64,000 nt of DNA from Pelagicoccus sp. SDUM812003. Lineage in GTDB: Bacteria > Verrucomicrobiota > Verrucomicrobiia > Opitutales > Opitutaceae. Both the position numbers and the translations under genes were made by a program. The stretch covers positions 124,001 through 188,000 of the forward strand of contig NZ_JARXHY010000011.1 in assembly GCF_031127815.1 (NCBI RefSeq). The letters run 5' to 3'. The notes beneath the pieces are model-generated. The model was given only the letters and a program-made list of their open reading frames with translations, ran no database searches and was not told where the DNA came from. Below are positions 33,104 through 41,250 of this stretch, piece after piece; the first letter of the stretch is position 1, and every line of letters begins with the position of its first letter.

Positions 33104-33712
33104 AGAGCGATGCAAGGGAATTGGCGTGGGGCGAGCCAGACGCGTTTCAACGGTTTCCCCGCCTAGGTAGTAGCCTTCGATTGCCGCCTCGCCATCCAGA
33201 ATACGGATACGCAGATAGTTTTCGAGCATTCGTCGGGCGTTTGCGTCCTCGTCTTGCTGAGGACTCAGTTCCTCCCTCGCGATTTCCTCCACCCGCTTCG
33301 CGTCGCTCTCGTTGAGATAGTAGCGATCGAAGGGAAGCGAAAACGCCCATAGGCCATCCAACCAAGAGTGAACGTTTTCGACGCGCAGGTAGAGTCCATC
33401 GGACGGAGGCGAAGCGGACAGGAAACCCGCGTCGGCGAAACCGTTGTCGTCGATTTGCAAGGAAAGGTAGGCGGCTCCTCGCGCTTCCAGGGGCGGGTCC
33501 TCCTCAGAGGCGGGAGCGCGATTCAAATCGAAGTTGAGCCAGATGTAGCGTCCTCGAAACGGGTCGTAGGGATCGACGGGGCGCAGCGAGAACTTGACGC
33601 TGACGCCGCGCTGCAGGATTTGGGTCTGTTTCCAGATTGTCGATACAGGGAAACCGAAGCATAGCGCGGCTCCTAGGGCGAGAAATAGCCAGGAAAGTCG
33701 GTTGGGCCTCAT
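33092..33712 (-). CDS. GDYXXLXY-family membrane-anchored protein
   Basis: 206 residues. An N-terminal membrane anchor (LSWLFLALGAALCFGFPV) precedes a domain with PVDPYDPFRGRYIWLNFDL, the position of the GDYxxLxY signature (here GRYIWLNF), and later the DGLYLRVENVHSW and PFDRYYLNE strands. The family is encoded beside DUF2157 and DUF4401 membrane proteins and has no known function. Here DUF2157 is directly upstream with a 4-nt ATGA overlap (translational coupling), while DUF4401 is absent. The stop lies inside the 3' end of the convergent VanZ-like gene. Confidence 0.85.
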   Translation of the reverse strand: MRPNRLSWLFLALGAALCFGFPVSTIWKQTQILQRGVSVKFSLRPVDPYDPFRGRYIWLNFDLNRAPASEEDPPLEARGAAYLSLQIDDNGFADAGFLSASPPSDGLYLRVENVHSWLDGLWAFSLPFDRYYLNESDAKRVEEIAREELSPQQDEDANARRMLENYLRIRILDGEAAIEGYYLGGETVETRLARPTPIPLHRSSKE

Positions 33713-35004
33713 GCTTGGGCCTCCTTGCTACGTTTGATGAAATGAATATTCGTCGCCAGAAAGAGGATACCGATCACGATAAAGCCGATTCCTCTGGCGA
33801 GCATTCCCATGTCACCGTCGAAGAACCTCAATATCGCCAAGGTGATGACGATAAGCAATCCGTGGTTTAGCCGTGCGATGCTCGTGTTTCGGTACCCATC
33901 GAAGATGGCGAGGACTCCAAGGGACCCCATGTACGGGGTGAGGAAGAGGGCCGCATGGGAGAAGGAGACGAGCTCCGCGGCGGCGAGGGTCAGTCCGAGC
34001 GCTACGATAAGAGGGATGCTGGCCCACGGAAGATAATACCAATCCTTTTCGCGAATCTGTTTTATCAATACGAAAAGATAGGCGCCGCAGGCGAGGGCCA
34101 CAATGATCCAGGTCAGAGAGCTGGAGGCCTCTCGATAGGTCGTGAGCTCCCAGGCGTCTTCGAAGGAGAGAATGAACCCACAGGCCGTCAGCGCCAGCTT
34201 GCTTAGCACGGCGGTCGGGTTGAGGGCGTCGCTTCGCTTTTCGTCGCTCGAACCAATCAGGTAGAAGAGGGCTAATCCGAGAGTGAGCCAGAGAAACGCG
34301 GTGGAAAAAGGGAACGCTCGGGTGGCTGCCATGGTGAAGGTCCAGCAAGTGGATACGGCGAAAAAGAGCAGAGAGGACTTGGAGAGCAGATGGCGTCTTT
34401 CCTGTGTCAGGTAGACGAGCAGAGCGCCTTGGGCCACCGCGAAATAGATCGGGAGCAAGTCGAATTGGTCGTAGCGAATGCTCGTAGCCCAGCAAAGCGA
34501 AAGGAAGCAGAGCAGGCAGTAGAGGGCGCGCGAGTGAAAGGCCCAGAGCAGTGGGAGGCAGCTAAGTTGCCAGAAAAAGTAGAACTGGCTGAGATTGCTT
34601 TGGACCTGCAGCGTTTGTCCCACCAACCCGATGCACGCGGCGCTGCAGAGACAGGTCGATACGCCTAATGATTCTCGCCAGGCTACGGAGTCGGGTCGCC
34701 GGCGCAGGGCGTAGATGGCGAGGGCGAAGCAAATCGAGAGAGGCGTGAAGGCCAGGCCCAGTTTCACCGTTTTGGCGATATGGTCCCAGTTGTAGGCGAA
34801 GATCAGGATGATGCCGAGCCCGATCAGGAGACTGCCGACGGTCGCCAGCGATCGAATCAAAAGGGTGGACTGGGCGTTTCGTTCCGGATCCTCAAGCGGG
34901 TAGGATGCCCGCAGCCGCTCGGCGGTGGCAGGATCGATGATACCTGCTCTCTGCCATTTGGGGATTTCCTTGTGAAGCCAAAGAGTTGGATCGGATCGAG
35001 ACAT
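33709..35004 (-). CDS. DUF2157 polytopic membrane protein
   Basis: 431 residues. A soluble N-terminal segment (LHKEIPKWQRAGIIDPATAERLRASY) matches the DUF2157 start. About 12 hydrophobic helices follow, opening with LIRSLATVGSLLIGLGIILIFAYNWD. Function unknown. Coupled by ATGA overlap to the GDYXXLXY gene, so the two proteins probably work in one membrane complex. Confidence 0.88.
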   Translation of the reverse strand: MSRSDPTLWLHKEIPKWQRAGIIDPATAERLRASYPLEDPERNAQSTLLIRSLATVGSLLIGLGIILIFAYNWDHIAKTVKLGLAFTPLSICFALAIYALRRRPDSVAWRESLGVSTCLCSAACIGLVGQTLQVQSNLSQFYFFWQLSCLPLLWAFHSRALYCLLCFLSLCWATSIRYDQFDLLPIYFAVAQGALLVYLTQERRHLLSKSSLLFFAVSTCWTFTMAATRAFPFSTAFLWLTLGLALFYLIGSSDEKRSDALNPTAVLSKLALTACGFILSFEDAWELTTYREASSSLTWIIVALACGAYLFVLIKQIREKDWYYLPWASIPLIVALGLTLAAAELVSFSHAALFLTPYMGSLGVLAIFDGYRNTSIARLNHGLLIVITLAILRFFDGDMGMLARGIGFIVIGILFLATNIHFIKRSKEAQA

Positions 35005-35070
35005 GGTTCGCGAATCGGTCAGCTGCTAAAAAGAGCGTTTCACGCTTTTCAGGTCTGTGGGTTTTAGCAT

Positions 35071-35084
35071 AGGAGTTGGGAGTG
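35071..35084 (+). promoter_or_regulatory. Ribosome binding site fixing the GTG start of glpK
   Basis: AGGAG at 35071-35075 is six bases before GTG at 35082. An in-frame TTG at 35076 directly abuts the AGGAG and could not be used with it. Confidence 0.7.
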
Positions 35085-36575
35085 AGCCTTATATTGTCGA
35101 TCGATCAGGGAACTACAAGTTCGCGAGCAATCCTTTTTGATTCCAAGGCCCGGATCGTGGCTTCGGATCAATACGAGTTCGAGCAGATATTTCCCAGAGC
35201 CGGTTGGGTCGAACACGACGCGGAAGCCATTTGGCAATGCCAGTGGCGGGCCATTCAAGGCGCGCTGGACAAGGCGGCCGTGGATTGGACCGACGTGCGA
35301 GCGATCGGCATAACGAACCAGCGCGAGACGGTGGTGGCTTGGCACGCCCGGACGGGAAAGCCGATCGGAAACGCCATCGTCTGGCAGGATCGCCGCACGG
35401 CGGAGTACTGCCAGTCGCTTCGCAGATCGGGTAGGGAAGAATGGATACAGAAACGAACGGGACTGCTTCTCGATCCCTATTTTTCCGCGTCCAAGATGCG
35501 TTGGATCTTGCGAAACCGAGAGGAGGCTCGAGAGCTGGCCGCCCAGGGACAGCTCCGATTTGGCACCATCGATTCCTGGTTGGTCTGGAAGTTGAGCGCG
35601 GGTCGCTCCCACATCACCGACGTCTCCAACGCTAGCCGTACCCAGTTGATGGATATGGAGAAGTGCGATTGGGACGAGACTCTGCTGGAACTCTTCGAGG
35701 TGCCCAGCTCAACCTTGCCCACCATTGTGGATTCCAGTGGCGAACTGGCTCGGACCGATGCGGGGTTGACGAATCGGGAGATACCCATCTCTGGCATCGC
35801 GGGCGATCAGCAAGCGGCCCTTTTCGGGCAATTGTGCTTCCAGCCCGGCATGGTCAAGAGCACCTATGGGACGGGTTGCTTCATATTGATGAATGTGGGC
35901 GAGTCGCCTGCTCGCTCGGAGAACCGGCTGCTGAGCACGGTGGCTTGGAGAGTGAATGGAAAAACTGAATACGCGCTAGAAGGCAGCGTATTCGTGGGCG
36001 GCGCGGCGGTGCAATGGCTGCGCGACCAGCTGAAGGTCATTTCCTCCGCCTCCGAGGTGGAGGATCTGGCTCGGCAGGTCGAGGATTCGGAGGGAGTGGT
36101 GGTGGTGCCAGCGTTTACCGGCTTAGGCGCCCCGTATTGGGACCCGTTTGCTCGCGGCTCCATCATGGGGCTGACTCGAGGCAGCAGCGTGGCCCATATC
36201 GCTCGGGCGACGCTGGACGGCATCGCCAATCAAGTCACCGACGTGATTCTCGCCATGGCTGAGGACAGCGGCCGCGAACTGCGGGAACTGAGGGCGGACG
36301 GCGGAGCGTCAGCCAATGGCCTGTTGATGCAAATACAGGCCGATGTGACGAATGTGGAAGTGAATTGTCCTAAGATTTTGGAGACGACCGCTATGGGCGC
36401 GGCATTTCTCGCTGGATTGGCGGTCGGATTCTGGCCGGACCGTTCAGCCCTTGAGAGTCTGGTGGAGCCGGATCGTGTGTATCATCCGCGCATGGATGCC
36501 CCGGCTCGCAGCGAACGCATGCGGCTTTGGCGGCAGGCGGTGGAGCGCTGCTGCGAGTGGGAAGCGAAGGAGTGA
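35082..36575 (+). CDS. glpK: Glycerol kinase
   Basis: 497 residues of the FGGY kinase family, phosphorylating glycerol to glycerol 3-phosphate with ATP. LSIDQGTTSSRAILFD is the N-terminal phosphate-1 motif; TNQRETVVAW and the PYFSASKMRWIL segment contact glycerol. YGTGCFILMN, AFTGLGAPYWDPFARG and LRADGGASANGLLMQIQAD are FGGY signatures. Length matches other GlpK proteins. No glpF or glpD is adjacent. The product could feed the PlsY route encoded at 54393, but they are not linked. Convergent with ppk2. Confidence 0.95.
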   Translation: MSLILSIDQGTTSSRAILFDSKARIVASDQYEFEQIFPRAGWVEHDAEAIWQCQWRAIQGALDKAAVDWTDVRAIGITNQRETVVAWHARTGKPIGNAIVWQDRRTAEYCQSLRRSGREEWIQKRTGLLLDPYFSASKMRWILRNREEARELAAQGQLRFGTIDSWLVWKLSAGRSHITDVSNASRTQLMDMEKCDWDETLLELFEVPSSTLPTIVDSSGELARTDAGLTNREIPISGIAGDQQAALFGQLCFQPGMVKSTYGTGCFILMNVGESPARSENRLLSTVAWRVNGKTEYALEGSVFVGGAAVQWLRDQLKVISSASEVEDLARQVEDSEGVVVVPAFTGLGAPYWDPFARGSIMGLTRGSSVAHIARATLDGIANQVTDVILAMAEDSGRELRELRADGGASANGLLMQIQADVTNVEVNCPKILETTAMGAAFLAGLAVGFWPDRSALESLVEPDRVYHPRMDAPARSERMRLWRQAVERCCEWEAKE

Positions 36576-36662
36576 GCGGTGGAGTCGGTCAGCTCCTGCC
36601 GAGGGCGAAGCTTGGGGTTGGGAATCGCCGGTGAGGGCAGGTTTCCCGAATCCCGGAATCGG

Positions 36663-36680
36663 TCGGGCTGGCGAGCCCGA
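36663..36680. other. Hairpin in the glpK/ppk2 convergent gap, no U-tract
   Basis: A perfect 7-bp inverted repeat TCGGGCT-GGCG-AGCCCGA sits 2 nt outside the ppk2 stop. No T-run follows on either strand, so it is not a standard intrinsic terminator, but it could stabilise 3' ends. Confidence 0.45.
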
Positions 36681-36682
36681 GG

Positions 36683-37453
36683 CTACTCCTGGTCGTCCAG
36701 AGATTTGGCTCTCACGAGGCTGGAGCGGTAGTGTACGACGATCGACTTGTTCGGCTCCAGGTTGGCGCCGGTGCTGCCTTTGCCTTTGTACTCGCAGCGT
36801 TTGAGCAAATAGCGCATGGCCTCCAGACGGGCGGTTCGCTTGTCGTTTCCGTTTACGATGACCCAGGGGCTTTTTCTGCTGTGGGTGCGCTCGAACATCT
36901 GCTCCTTGTAGTGCGTGAAATCGTCCCATCGCTCCTGAGCCAAGGCGTCCACGGTGCTGAGTTTCCATTGCTTGAGCACGTCCGCCTTGCGGGCTTCGAA
37001 GCGCTCCTTTTGCACCTGCCGCTTGATGGAGAACCAGAATTTCACGATCTCGATGCCATCGTCGATGAGCATCTTCTCGATGAGCGGCGTCTGTTTCATG
37101 AAGGCCTCGTACTGCTGCTTGGAGCAGAAGCCCATCACTGGCTCCACCACGGCTCGATTGTACCAGCTGCGGTCGAAGAAGATGATTTCGCCCGGATTGG
37201 GCAGGCCACGAAAGTAGCGCTGGTAGAACCACTGCCCTTGCTCCATCTCTGTCGGCTTGGGCAGGGCGATGATGCGGTAGCTGCGCGGATTGAGGTGTCG
37301 GGCGAAGCGTCGAATGGCGCCGCCTTTTCCTGCGGCGTCTCGCCCTTCGAAGATCACTAGAAGGCGCCTGCCGGCGCTGTTTATGTCTTGTTGAAGGAGC
37401 ACGAGCTCGCGCTGCAGATTGGACAGTTCCTGGTCGTCGCGGTTGGGAGGCAT
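36683..37453 (-). CDS. ppk2: Polyphosphate kinase 2
   Basis: 256 residues, one PPK2 domain. Walker A is VIFEGRDAAGKGGAIRRF and Walker B is IIFFDRSWYNRAVVEPVMGF; the lid region (KFWFSIKRQVQKERFEARK) follows. PPK2 enzymes use polyphosphate to phosphorylate nucleotides (GDP/ADP, or AMP in other subclasses). The single-domain length fits class I or III; the subclass cannot be settled here. Divergent from slyD across 131 nt. Confidence 0.92.
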   Translation of the reverse strand: MPPNRDDQELSNLQRELVLLQQDINSAGRRLLVIFEGRDAAGKGGAIRRFARHLNPRSYRIIALPKPTEMEQGQWFYQRYFRGLPNPGEIIFFDRSWYNRAVVEPVMGFCSKQQYEAFMKQTPLIEKMLIDDGIEIVKFWFSIKRQVQKERFEARKADVLKQWKLSTVDALAQERWDDFTHYKEQMFERTHSRKSPWVIVNGNDKRTARLEAMRYLLKRCEYKGKGSTGANLEPNKSIVVHYRSSLVRAKSLDDQE

Positions 37454-37584
37454 AGTCGGATTGTTTGGGGGATGAGGACAGTGTTAATTGCGGATTGGTT
37501 CAACACTCTTGCGGCGGCGTTTGAAAAAAAACGGTGGCGGCATTGTGTTTGCAATGCCGGCTCCGGGGCGCATGGTGCGGGGTC

Positions 37585-38091
37585 ATGTCGACACAACAAG
37601 TCATCAGCTTCAACTATACGTTGCGCAACAAAGCGGGCGAAATCCTTGATCAGTCCCCGGATGGGCGCCCTCTCGAGTTTCTCTCCGGAGCGGGCTTTCT
37701 GATCGAAGGCCTTGAGGAGAACCTGCTGGAAATGAACGCGGGGGATAAGGGAGAGGTGCTCGTGCGACCGGAAAAGGGGTATGGTTTTCGAGACGAGGCC
37801 CAGATCGACGTGGTTTCGCTTTCTCAGCTGCCAGTGGACGAGGTCAAGGTAGGCGACTACTTCCAGGCTGGTCCGGATCGCCACGCTCCGGTGGTGCGTG
37901 TGGTGAAGGTCGAAGGGGAGAACGTCACCCTCGACGCCAATCATCCGCTCGCTGGCGAGGATCTGTTTTTCACCGTGGACGTGGTTTCCAAGCGCGAAGC
38001 CAGCGAAGAGGAGCTCGCCCATGGGCATGCCCACAGTTCCGAAGGCTGCTGCGGAGGCGGCGGCGGTGGCGGTTGCGGCTGCAACCACTAG
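37585..38091 (+). CDS. slyD: SlyD-type FKBP peptidyl-prolyl isomerase with metal-binding tail
   Basis: 168 residues. The FKBP core has YTLRNKAGEILDQSPDGRPLEFLSGAGFLIEGLEENLL, split by an IF (insert-in-flap) chaperone domain (PEKGYGFRDEAQIDVV to AGEDLFFTVDVV). The C-terminal tail is rich in His, Cys and Gly (HGHAHSSEGCCGGGGGGGC), as in E. coli SlyD, which binds nickel and other metals for hydrogenase maturation. ATG 37585 is used because the core begins there; the frame is open upstream to 37534. A hairpin GGCATTG-TGTTTG-CAATGCC (37539-37558) lies in the leader. A strong terminator follows. Confidence 0.92.
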   Translation: MSTQQVISFNYTLRNKAGEILDQSPDGRPLEFLSGAGFLIEGLEENLLEMNAGDKGEVLVRPEKGYGFRDEAQIDVVSLSQLPVDEVKVGDYFQAGPDRHAPVVRVVKVEGENVTLDANHPLAGEDLFFTVDVVSKREASEEELAHGHAHSSEGCCGGGGGGGCGCNH

Positions 38092-38110
38092 GAGACACGC
38101 TTTTTCACGA

Positions 38111-38141
38111 AAGGCCGACGCTGCCAGCGTCGGCCTTTTTT
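38111..38141 (+). terminator. Rho-independent terminator of slyD
   Basis: Stem AAGGCCGACGC / GCGTCGGCCTT with loop TGCCA, followed by a T-run to 38141. It lies 19 nt beyond the slyD stop. The opposite strand has only TTT after the stem. Confidence 0.9.
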
Positions 38142-38169
38142 CGTTTGGAATGGCTTCGCCTCGGCTCGT

Positions 38170-38706
38170 CTACTTGAAGTCGAGCAGTTCGACGTCGAAC
38201 ACCAGAACGGAGTTCGATGGAATGGGGCCCATGCTGCGGGCTCCGTAGCCGAGCTTCGAGGGAATGATGAGGGTGCGTTTCTCGCCCTTTTTCATATCAA
38301 GGAAGGCTTCGTCCCATCCTTTGATGACGCGGCCCATGCCCACTTGGAACGAGAAGGGGCTGCCGCGCTCGATGGAGCTGTCGAAGGTCTCGCCGTTGAG
38401 GAGGGTGCCGTGGTAGTGCGCGGTGACCATGTCTCCTTTTTCAGGCGTCTCTTCGCCTTCGCCCTCTTCGGTGACGATGTAGTAGAGGCCGGAATCGGTG
38501 CGCTCGGCCTTCGGGTAGAGCTTGGCGATCTCCTCCTGCTGGTACTGGTCGGCGAATTTTGGATCTTTGCTCTCCAGGTAGCTCAAGCGGCTGTCCAGGT
38601 CGTCCAATCGCTGGTCGACGTCGGAGTCGGTTTTTGAACAAGCGGTAAAAAAGGCGGCCAGTCCGCAGAGGGCGGCTGAAAAAACGTGTTTCACGATAAT
38701 CTGCAT
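38170..38706 (-). CDS. FKBP-type peptidyl-prolyl isomerase lipoprotein
   Basis: 178 residues. The signal peptide ends in a lipobox (AAFFTAC), so the protein is probably lipidated at that cysteine. A coiled-coil linker (DVDQRLDDLDSRLSYLESKD) precedes a C-terminal FKBP domain (GDMVTAHYHGTLLNGETFDSSIERGSPFSF in parts, VIKGWDEAFLDMKKGEKR, IPSKLGYG). Similar to FkpA/Mip-type periplasmic isomerases that help fold envelope proteins. ATG 38706 is chosen for the signal peptide; a longer frame reaches 38784. Convergent with slyD and divergent from the YgjP-like gene at 67 nt. Confidence 0.88.
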   Translation of the reverse strand: MQIIVKHVFSAALCGLAAFFTACSKTDSDVDQRLDDLDSRLSYLESKDPKFADQYQQEEIAKLYPKAERTDSGLYYIVTEEGEGEETPEKGDMVTAHYHGTLLNGETFDSSIERGSPFSFQVGMGRVIKGWDEAFLDMKKGEKRTLIIPSKLGYGARSMGPIPSNSVLVFDVELLDFK

Positions 38707-38773
38707 TTGATTTTGAAAGGTTGAGGGATTGAATGGCGACCGTATCCGAAATCCTCGGACCGTCTCAAGCAAT

Positions 38774-39499
38774 ATGTCACGCACGCCTGCCGCAGAGGCT
38801 TTCTACCAAACGGCTCCCCTGAGGGAGGAAGATGTTGTTTTCAAACGTCATGCTCGGGCGCGTCGCTACCTTGCTCGAATCGATAGTGACGGCGAGATAG
38901 CTCTCACGGTTCCCTCTGGGGGGAATAAACGCTCCGCCTTGGTGTTCGCCAACATGCATCGCGACTGGCTGCGCGAGGAGCAGCGCAAGGCTTTGAGCAC
39001 GCGTGAAGTTACCCAGCGAAAGGCGGGCCTGCGCTTTGGCGACAGCATCATGTGGCGCGGGAAGCTGACTCCGATCGTTCTGGAGAAGGATTTGGGGCGT
39101 CCGGTGCTCTGCCTGGCGAGGGAGCGCGTCTACATCGCTGACGAAGCGATGGACCTGACGAGACCGTTGAAAGAGTACCTGAAGGAGAAGGCCAAGAAGG
39201 AGTTGACGCGACGCGTCGGCGAGCTGGCGGAACGATACGCGGTCAAGGTGGCCAAGGTCTCGATTCGCGATCCCAAGACCCGCTGGGGCTCGTGCTCGAA
39301 CAGTCGCACCATCTCGCTCAGCTGGCGGCTGCTGCTGACGCCTCTGGCGACGCGGGACTACGTGATCATCCACGAGTTGATGCATTTGAAGCGCTTCGAT
39401 CACTCGCCAGCCTTCTGGCGCTTGGTGGAAAAGGCGTGTCCCAATTTCCGAACGCACGAGCGCTGGCTGGACGAGAATCAGTCAGAGCTCACTTGGTGA
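38774..39499 (+). CDS. YgjP-like zinc metallopeptidase (DUF45/SprT-like)
   Basis: 241 residues of the YgjP/DUF45 family. RARRYLARIDSDGEIALTVPSGG is the N-terminal family pattern, IRDPKTRWGSCSNSRTISLSW the mid motif, and VIIHELMHLKRFDHSPAFWRLV carries the HExxH zinc site with the downstream His. Family members are predicted cytoplasmic metal-dependent hydrolases. The ATG at 38774 is preferred to an upstream TTG at 38729. Ends 74 nt before a hairpin that probably terminates the convergent small gene. Confidence 0.88.
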   Translation: MSRTPAAEAFYQTAPLREEDVVFKRHARARRYLARIDSDGEIALTVPSGGNKRSALVFANMHRDWLREEQRKALSTREVTQRKAGLRFGDSIMWRGKLTPIVLEKDLGRPVLCLARERVYIADEAMDLTRPLKEYLKEKAKKELTRRVGELAERYAVKVAKVSIRDPKTRWGSCSNSRTISLSWRLLLTPLATRDYVIIHELMHLKRFDHSPAFWRLVEKACPNFRTHERWLDENQSELTW

Positions 39500-39572
39500 G
39501 CGCTTCTGCAGGAGCAGAGGCCTGATGGCGGATCTGGCGTTTCGGCTGACCTGAAAGAGCGGGCAAAAGGAA

Positions 39573-39615
39573 AGCTCCGCTGCAGGCCTCGTGTTTGGGC
39601 GCCTGCGACGGAGCT
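39573..39615 (-). terminator. Long hairpin with T-rich tail on the minus strand
   Basis: A 15-bp stem (arms 39573-39587 and 39601-39615; AGCTCCGCTGCAGGC with GCCTGCGACGGAGCT) has one mismatch, one wobble pair and a 13-nt loop. On the minus strand the 3' arm is followed by TTTCCTTTT, consistent with termination of the 78-residue gene 53 nt upstream. No T-run on the plus strand. Confidence 0.65.
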
Positions 39616-39667
39616 CGGGTAAGAATTGAGTTCGGATTGACTGTATTCGCTAAGTAATTACGTCCTG

Positions 39668-39904
39668 TTACATAGTGCAGGTTTCACAATCCGACATCAG
39701 TAGCAAATATTCATCTAGGCTAACCATCGCCTCTGAGACTACGCGTGGCATGTAGTCTCCGCGGTGCAGGCGTCGCTTCGCGTGCAGAATGATGTCAAGA
39801 ATTGGATCCATGCTGACGTGCTCGTAGCGAGGATCGTCTAGTTGGACCTTAATGTAGGTCTCTAGATCTCTCAATGTGAGTTGCGTGTCGATGCACAGTG
39901 TCAT
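39668..39904 (-). CDS. 78-residue protein of unknown function, low G+C
   Basis: Not recognised. The start at 39904 is supported by GGAGGA three bases upstream (minus strand), and the frame has its own downstream hairpin, so it looks like a genuine single-gene unit. The product is acidic to neutral and probably soluble: LTLRDLETYIKVQLDD, an internal helix (MDPILDIILHAKRRL), LLLMSDCETCTM at the end with two cysteines spaced CxxC. Visual G+C is near 48%, clearly below the neighbours, which suggests recent acquisition. A longer frame to 40036 lacks support. Confidence 0.6.
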   Translation of the reverse strand: MTLCIDTQLTLRDLETYIKVQLDDPRYEHVSMDPILDIILHAKRRLHRGDYMPRVVSEAMVSLDEYLLLMSDCETCTM

Positions 39905-40235
39905 GGTTCCTCCTATCTTGATTTTGGTGTGGGAAGCCTCTTGCTTCGCTGCCCTTAATATCGTCCAAGAAAACGATCTTGTTAAGGCCTTGGACAGTGA
40001 AAGAAGCGTCAAGTTCTGTTTGTATCCAGATCCCACGACCGCTCTTACAATCCTTTTACGAGAAAACGGCCTGTATTGGTTTCCTCGGCACCTGGATTTG
40101 CGAAAAGTCTGTGAAGAGCCCTGCTCCTAGGCTGCGCCATGGGCGCCGAATCGATCCTGAGGCGTTTTGGAAACGGTCTTTAGGATAAACGTTCGAGGTA
40201 GCCTCAGCGACTGCGCGGAGTAGAGGGCGGATGGA
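39905..40235. other. 331-nt intergenic region of lowered G+C
   Basis: Between the 78-residue gene and the esterase, both on the minus strand. Plus-strand frames (39876-40130, 39979-40188) overlap each other and the small gene's 5' end and show no family resemblance. The region is A+T-richer than the surroundings, like the small gene. No repeat ends, tRNA or integrase remnant was seen. Confidence 0.45.
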
Positions 40236-41009
40236 CTAGTTCAAGAGGCCTTGGGCGTCTAGCCACCTGGCGCAGCGATCGGTCCAGTCGTTTACGGGGC
40301 CTTTGCCGAGTCCGAACGCGAAGCCATGTCCGCCGTTCTGGTAAAGGTGCAGCTCCACTGGCTGGCCTGCCCCAAGCACGCTTTGATAGACGGATATGGC
40401 GTTTCCGGGAGGGGTGCGTTGATCGTCGCTCGCGGCGAAGACGATGGTGGGCGAAGCGTTTTGGGGAAACGCGTTCTGAAGGTCGATGTCATCGATGACT
40501 GGATACAGGACGACGAGAAAGTCCGGACACGTCTTATCGTTCGCGTTCGAGACCGTGTTGAGGAGAAGGTGTCCGCCAGCGGAAAAGCCCATCACGCCGA
40601 ACTGGTCGGGCTGGATGCCAAAATCGTCGCTTCGGTGGCGGATCACTTCGATGGCTCGCGATGCGTCCTGAAGCGCTTCGTCTGGATCGAGCCGATACTT
40701 GAGCACGAAGGCGGTTATCCCGAGAGTGTTGAGCCAACTCGCGATGTGGTGCCCTTCCTTGTAGATGGTCACGTGGTGATAGCCACCGCCAGGGATGACG
40801 AGGACGGCGGTGCCGTTTGAAAGCTCTTGGGGCGGCGCGTGTAGCGTGAGCGAAGGCTGGAAGACGCGCTGGTAGCGCTCGTTGACGAGGAGCTCCTGGT
40901 TGGCTCGGTTCTCTGTCCCGGGCGCTGGGCCATCCCAGATGGGGAACTCGTTTTGAGCTAGGCAGAGGCGAGCGATCGCGAAGAAGGAGAGGAAGAGTAG
41001 GGAGCGCAT
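40236..41009 (-). CDS. Exported alpha/beta hydrolase, acetyl-xylan-esterase/BD-FAE-like
   Basis: 257 residues with a signal peptide (LLFLSFFAIARLCLA). Oxyanion segment PGGGYHHVTIYKEG, nucleophile Ser in GVMGFSAGGHLL, acid region in FAASDDQRTPP and catalytic His in NGGHGFAFG. The layout matches carbohydrate/feruloyl esterases and 'esterase/lipase-like' xylanase-associated hydrolases, which remove acyl groups from polysaccharides. The secreted GH27 alpha-galactosidase lies three genes upstream on the same strand, which fits glycan use. Starts 46 nt after the CPXCG gene. Confidence 0.87.
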   Translation of the reverse strand: MRSLLFLSFFAIARLCLAQNEFPIWDGPAPGTENRANQELLVNERYQRVFQPSLTLHAPPQELSNGTAVLVIPGGGYHHVTIYKEGHHIASWLNTLGITAFVLKYRLDPDEALQDASRAIEVIRHRSDDFGIQPDQFGVMGFSAGGHLLLNTVSNANDKTCPDFLVVLYPVIDDIDLQNAFPQNASPTIVFAASDDQRTPPGNAISVYQSVLGAGQPVELHLYQNGGHGFAFGLGKGPVNDWTDRCARWLDAQGLLN

Positions 41010-41055
41010 TGATGTCGGGAGTAAATGAATACGGATGAGGTCTTCTTTTTCGGGG

Positions 41056-41235
41056 CTATTCCGGGTCGGCCTGCAAGTCGAGCTGATGCTGTTGCCATGT
41101 AGCGATGACGCGGATAGGGCGACAGCAGACCTCGCAATCGGTGACGAACTCGATGGGTTCGTCGCTCTCAGGCGGCTCTTCGATGGTGATGGACTGCCAG
41201 CAATAGGGGCAGGTGATCTGTGGTGGCTCGATCAT
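41056..41235 (-). CDS. CPXCG-motif cysteine-rich small protein
   Basis: A 59-residue ORF: ATG at 41233-41235 (complement), TAG at 41056-41058. The sequence opens MIEPPQITCPYCWQSITI and continues with DCEVCCRPIRV, two CxxC knuckles that should bind zinc, then a short tail. This matches the CPXCG family of proteobacterial and verrucomicrobial small proteins of unknown function (here CPYC...CEVC). It lies 15 nt after the MOSC gene and 46 nt before the esterase gene on the same strand. Confidence 0.85.
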   Translation of the reverse strand: MIEPPQITCPYCWQSITIEEPPESDEPIEFVTDCEVCCRPIRVIATWQQHQLDLQADPE

Positions 41236-41250
41236 TTTCTTGGTGGGGTG

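Noticed and set aside
39876-40130. 84-residue plus-strand open frame upstream of the 78-residue gene
   Set aside because: It overlaps the 5' end of a minus-strand gene with a good ribosome binding site and has no resemblance to known proteins.
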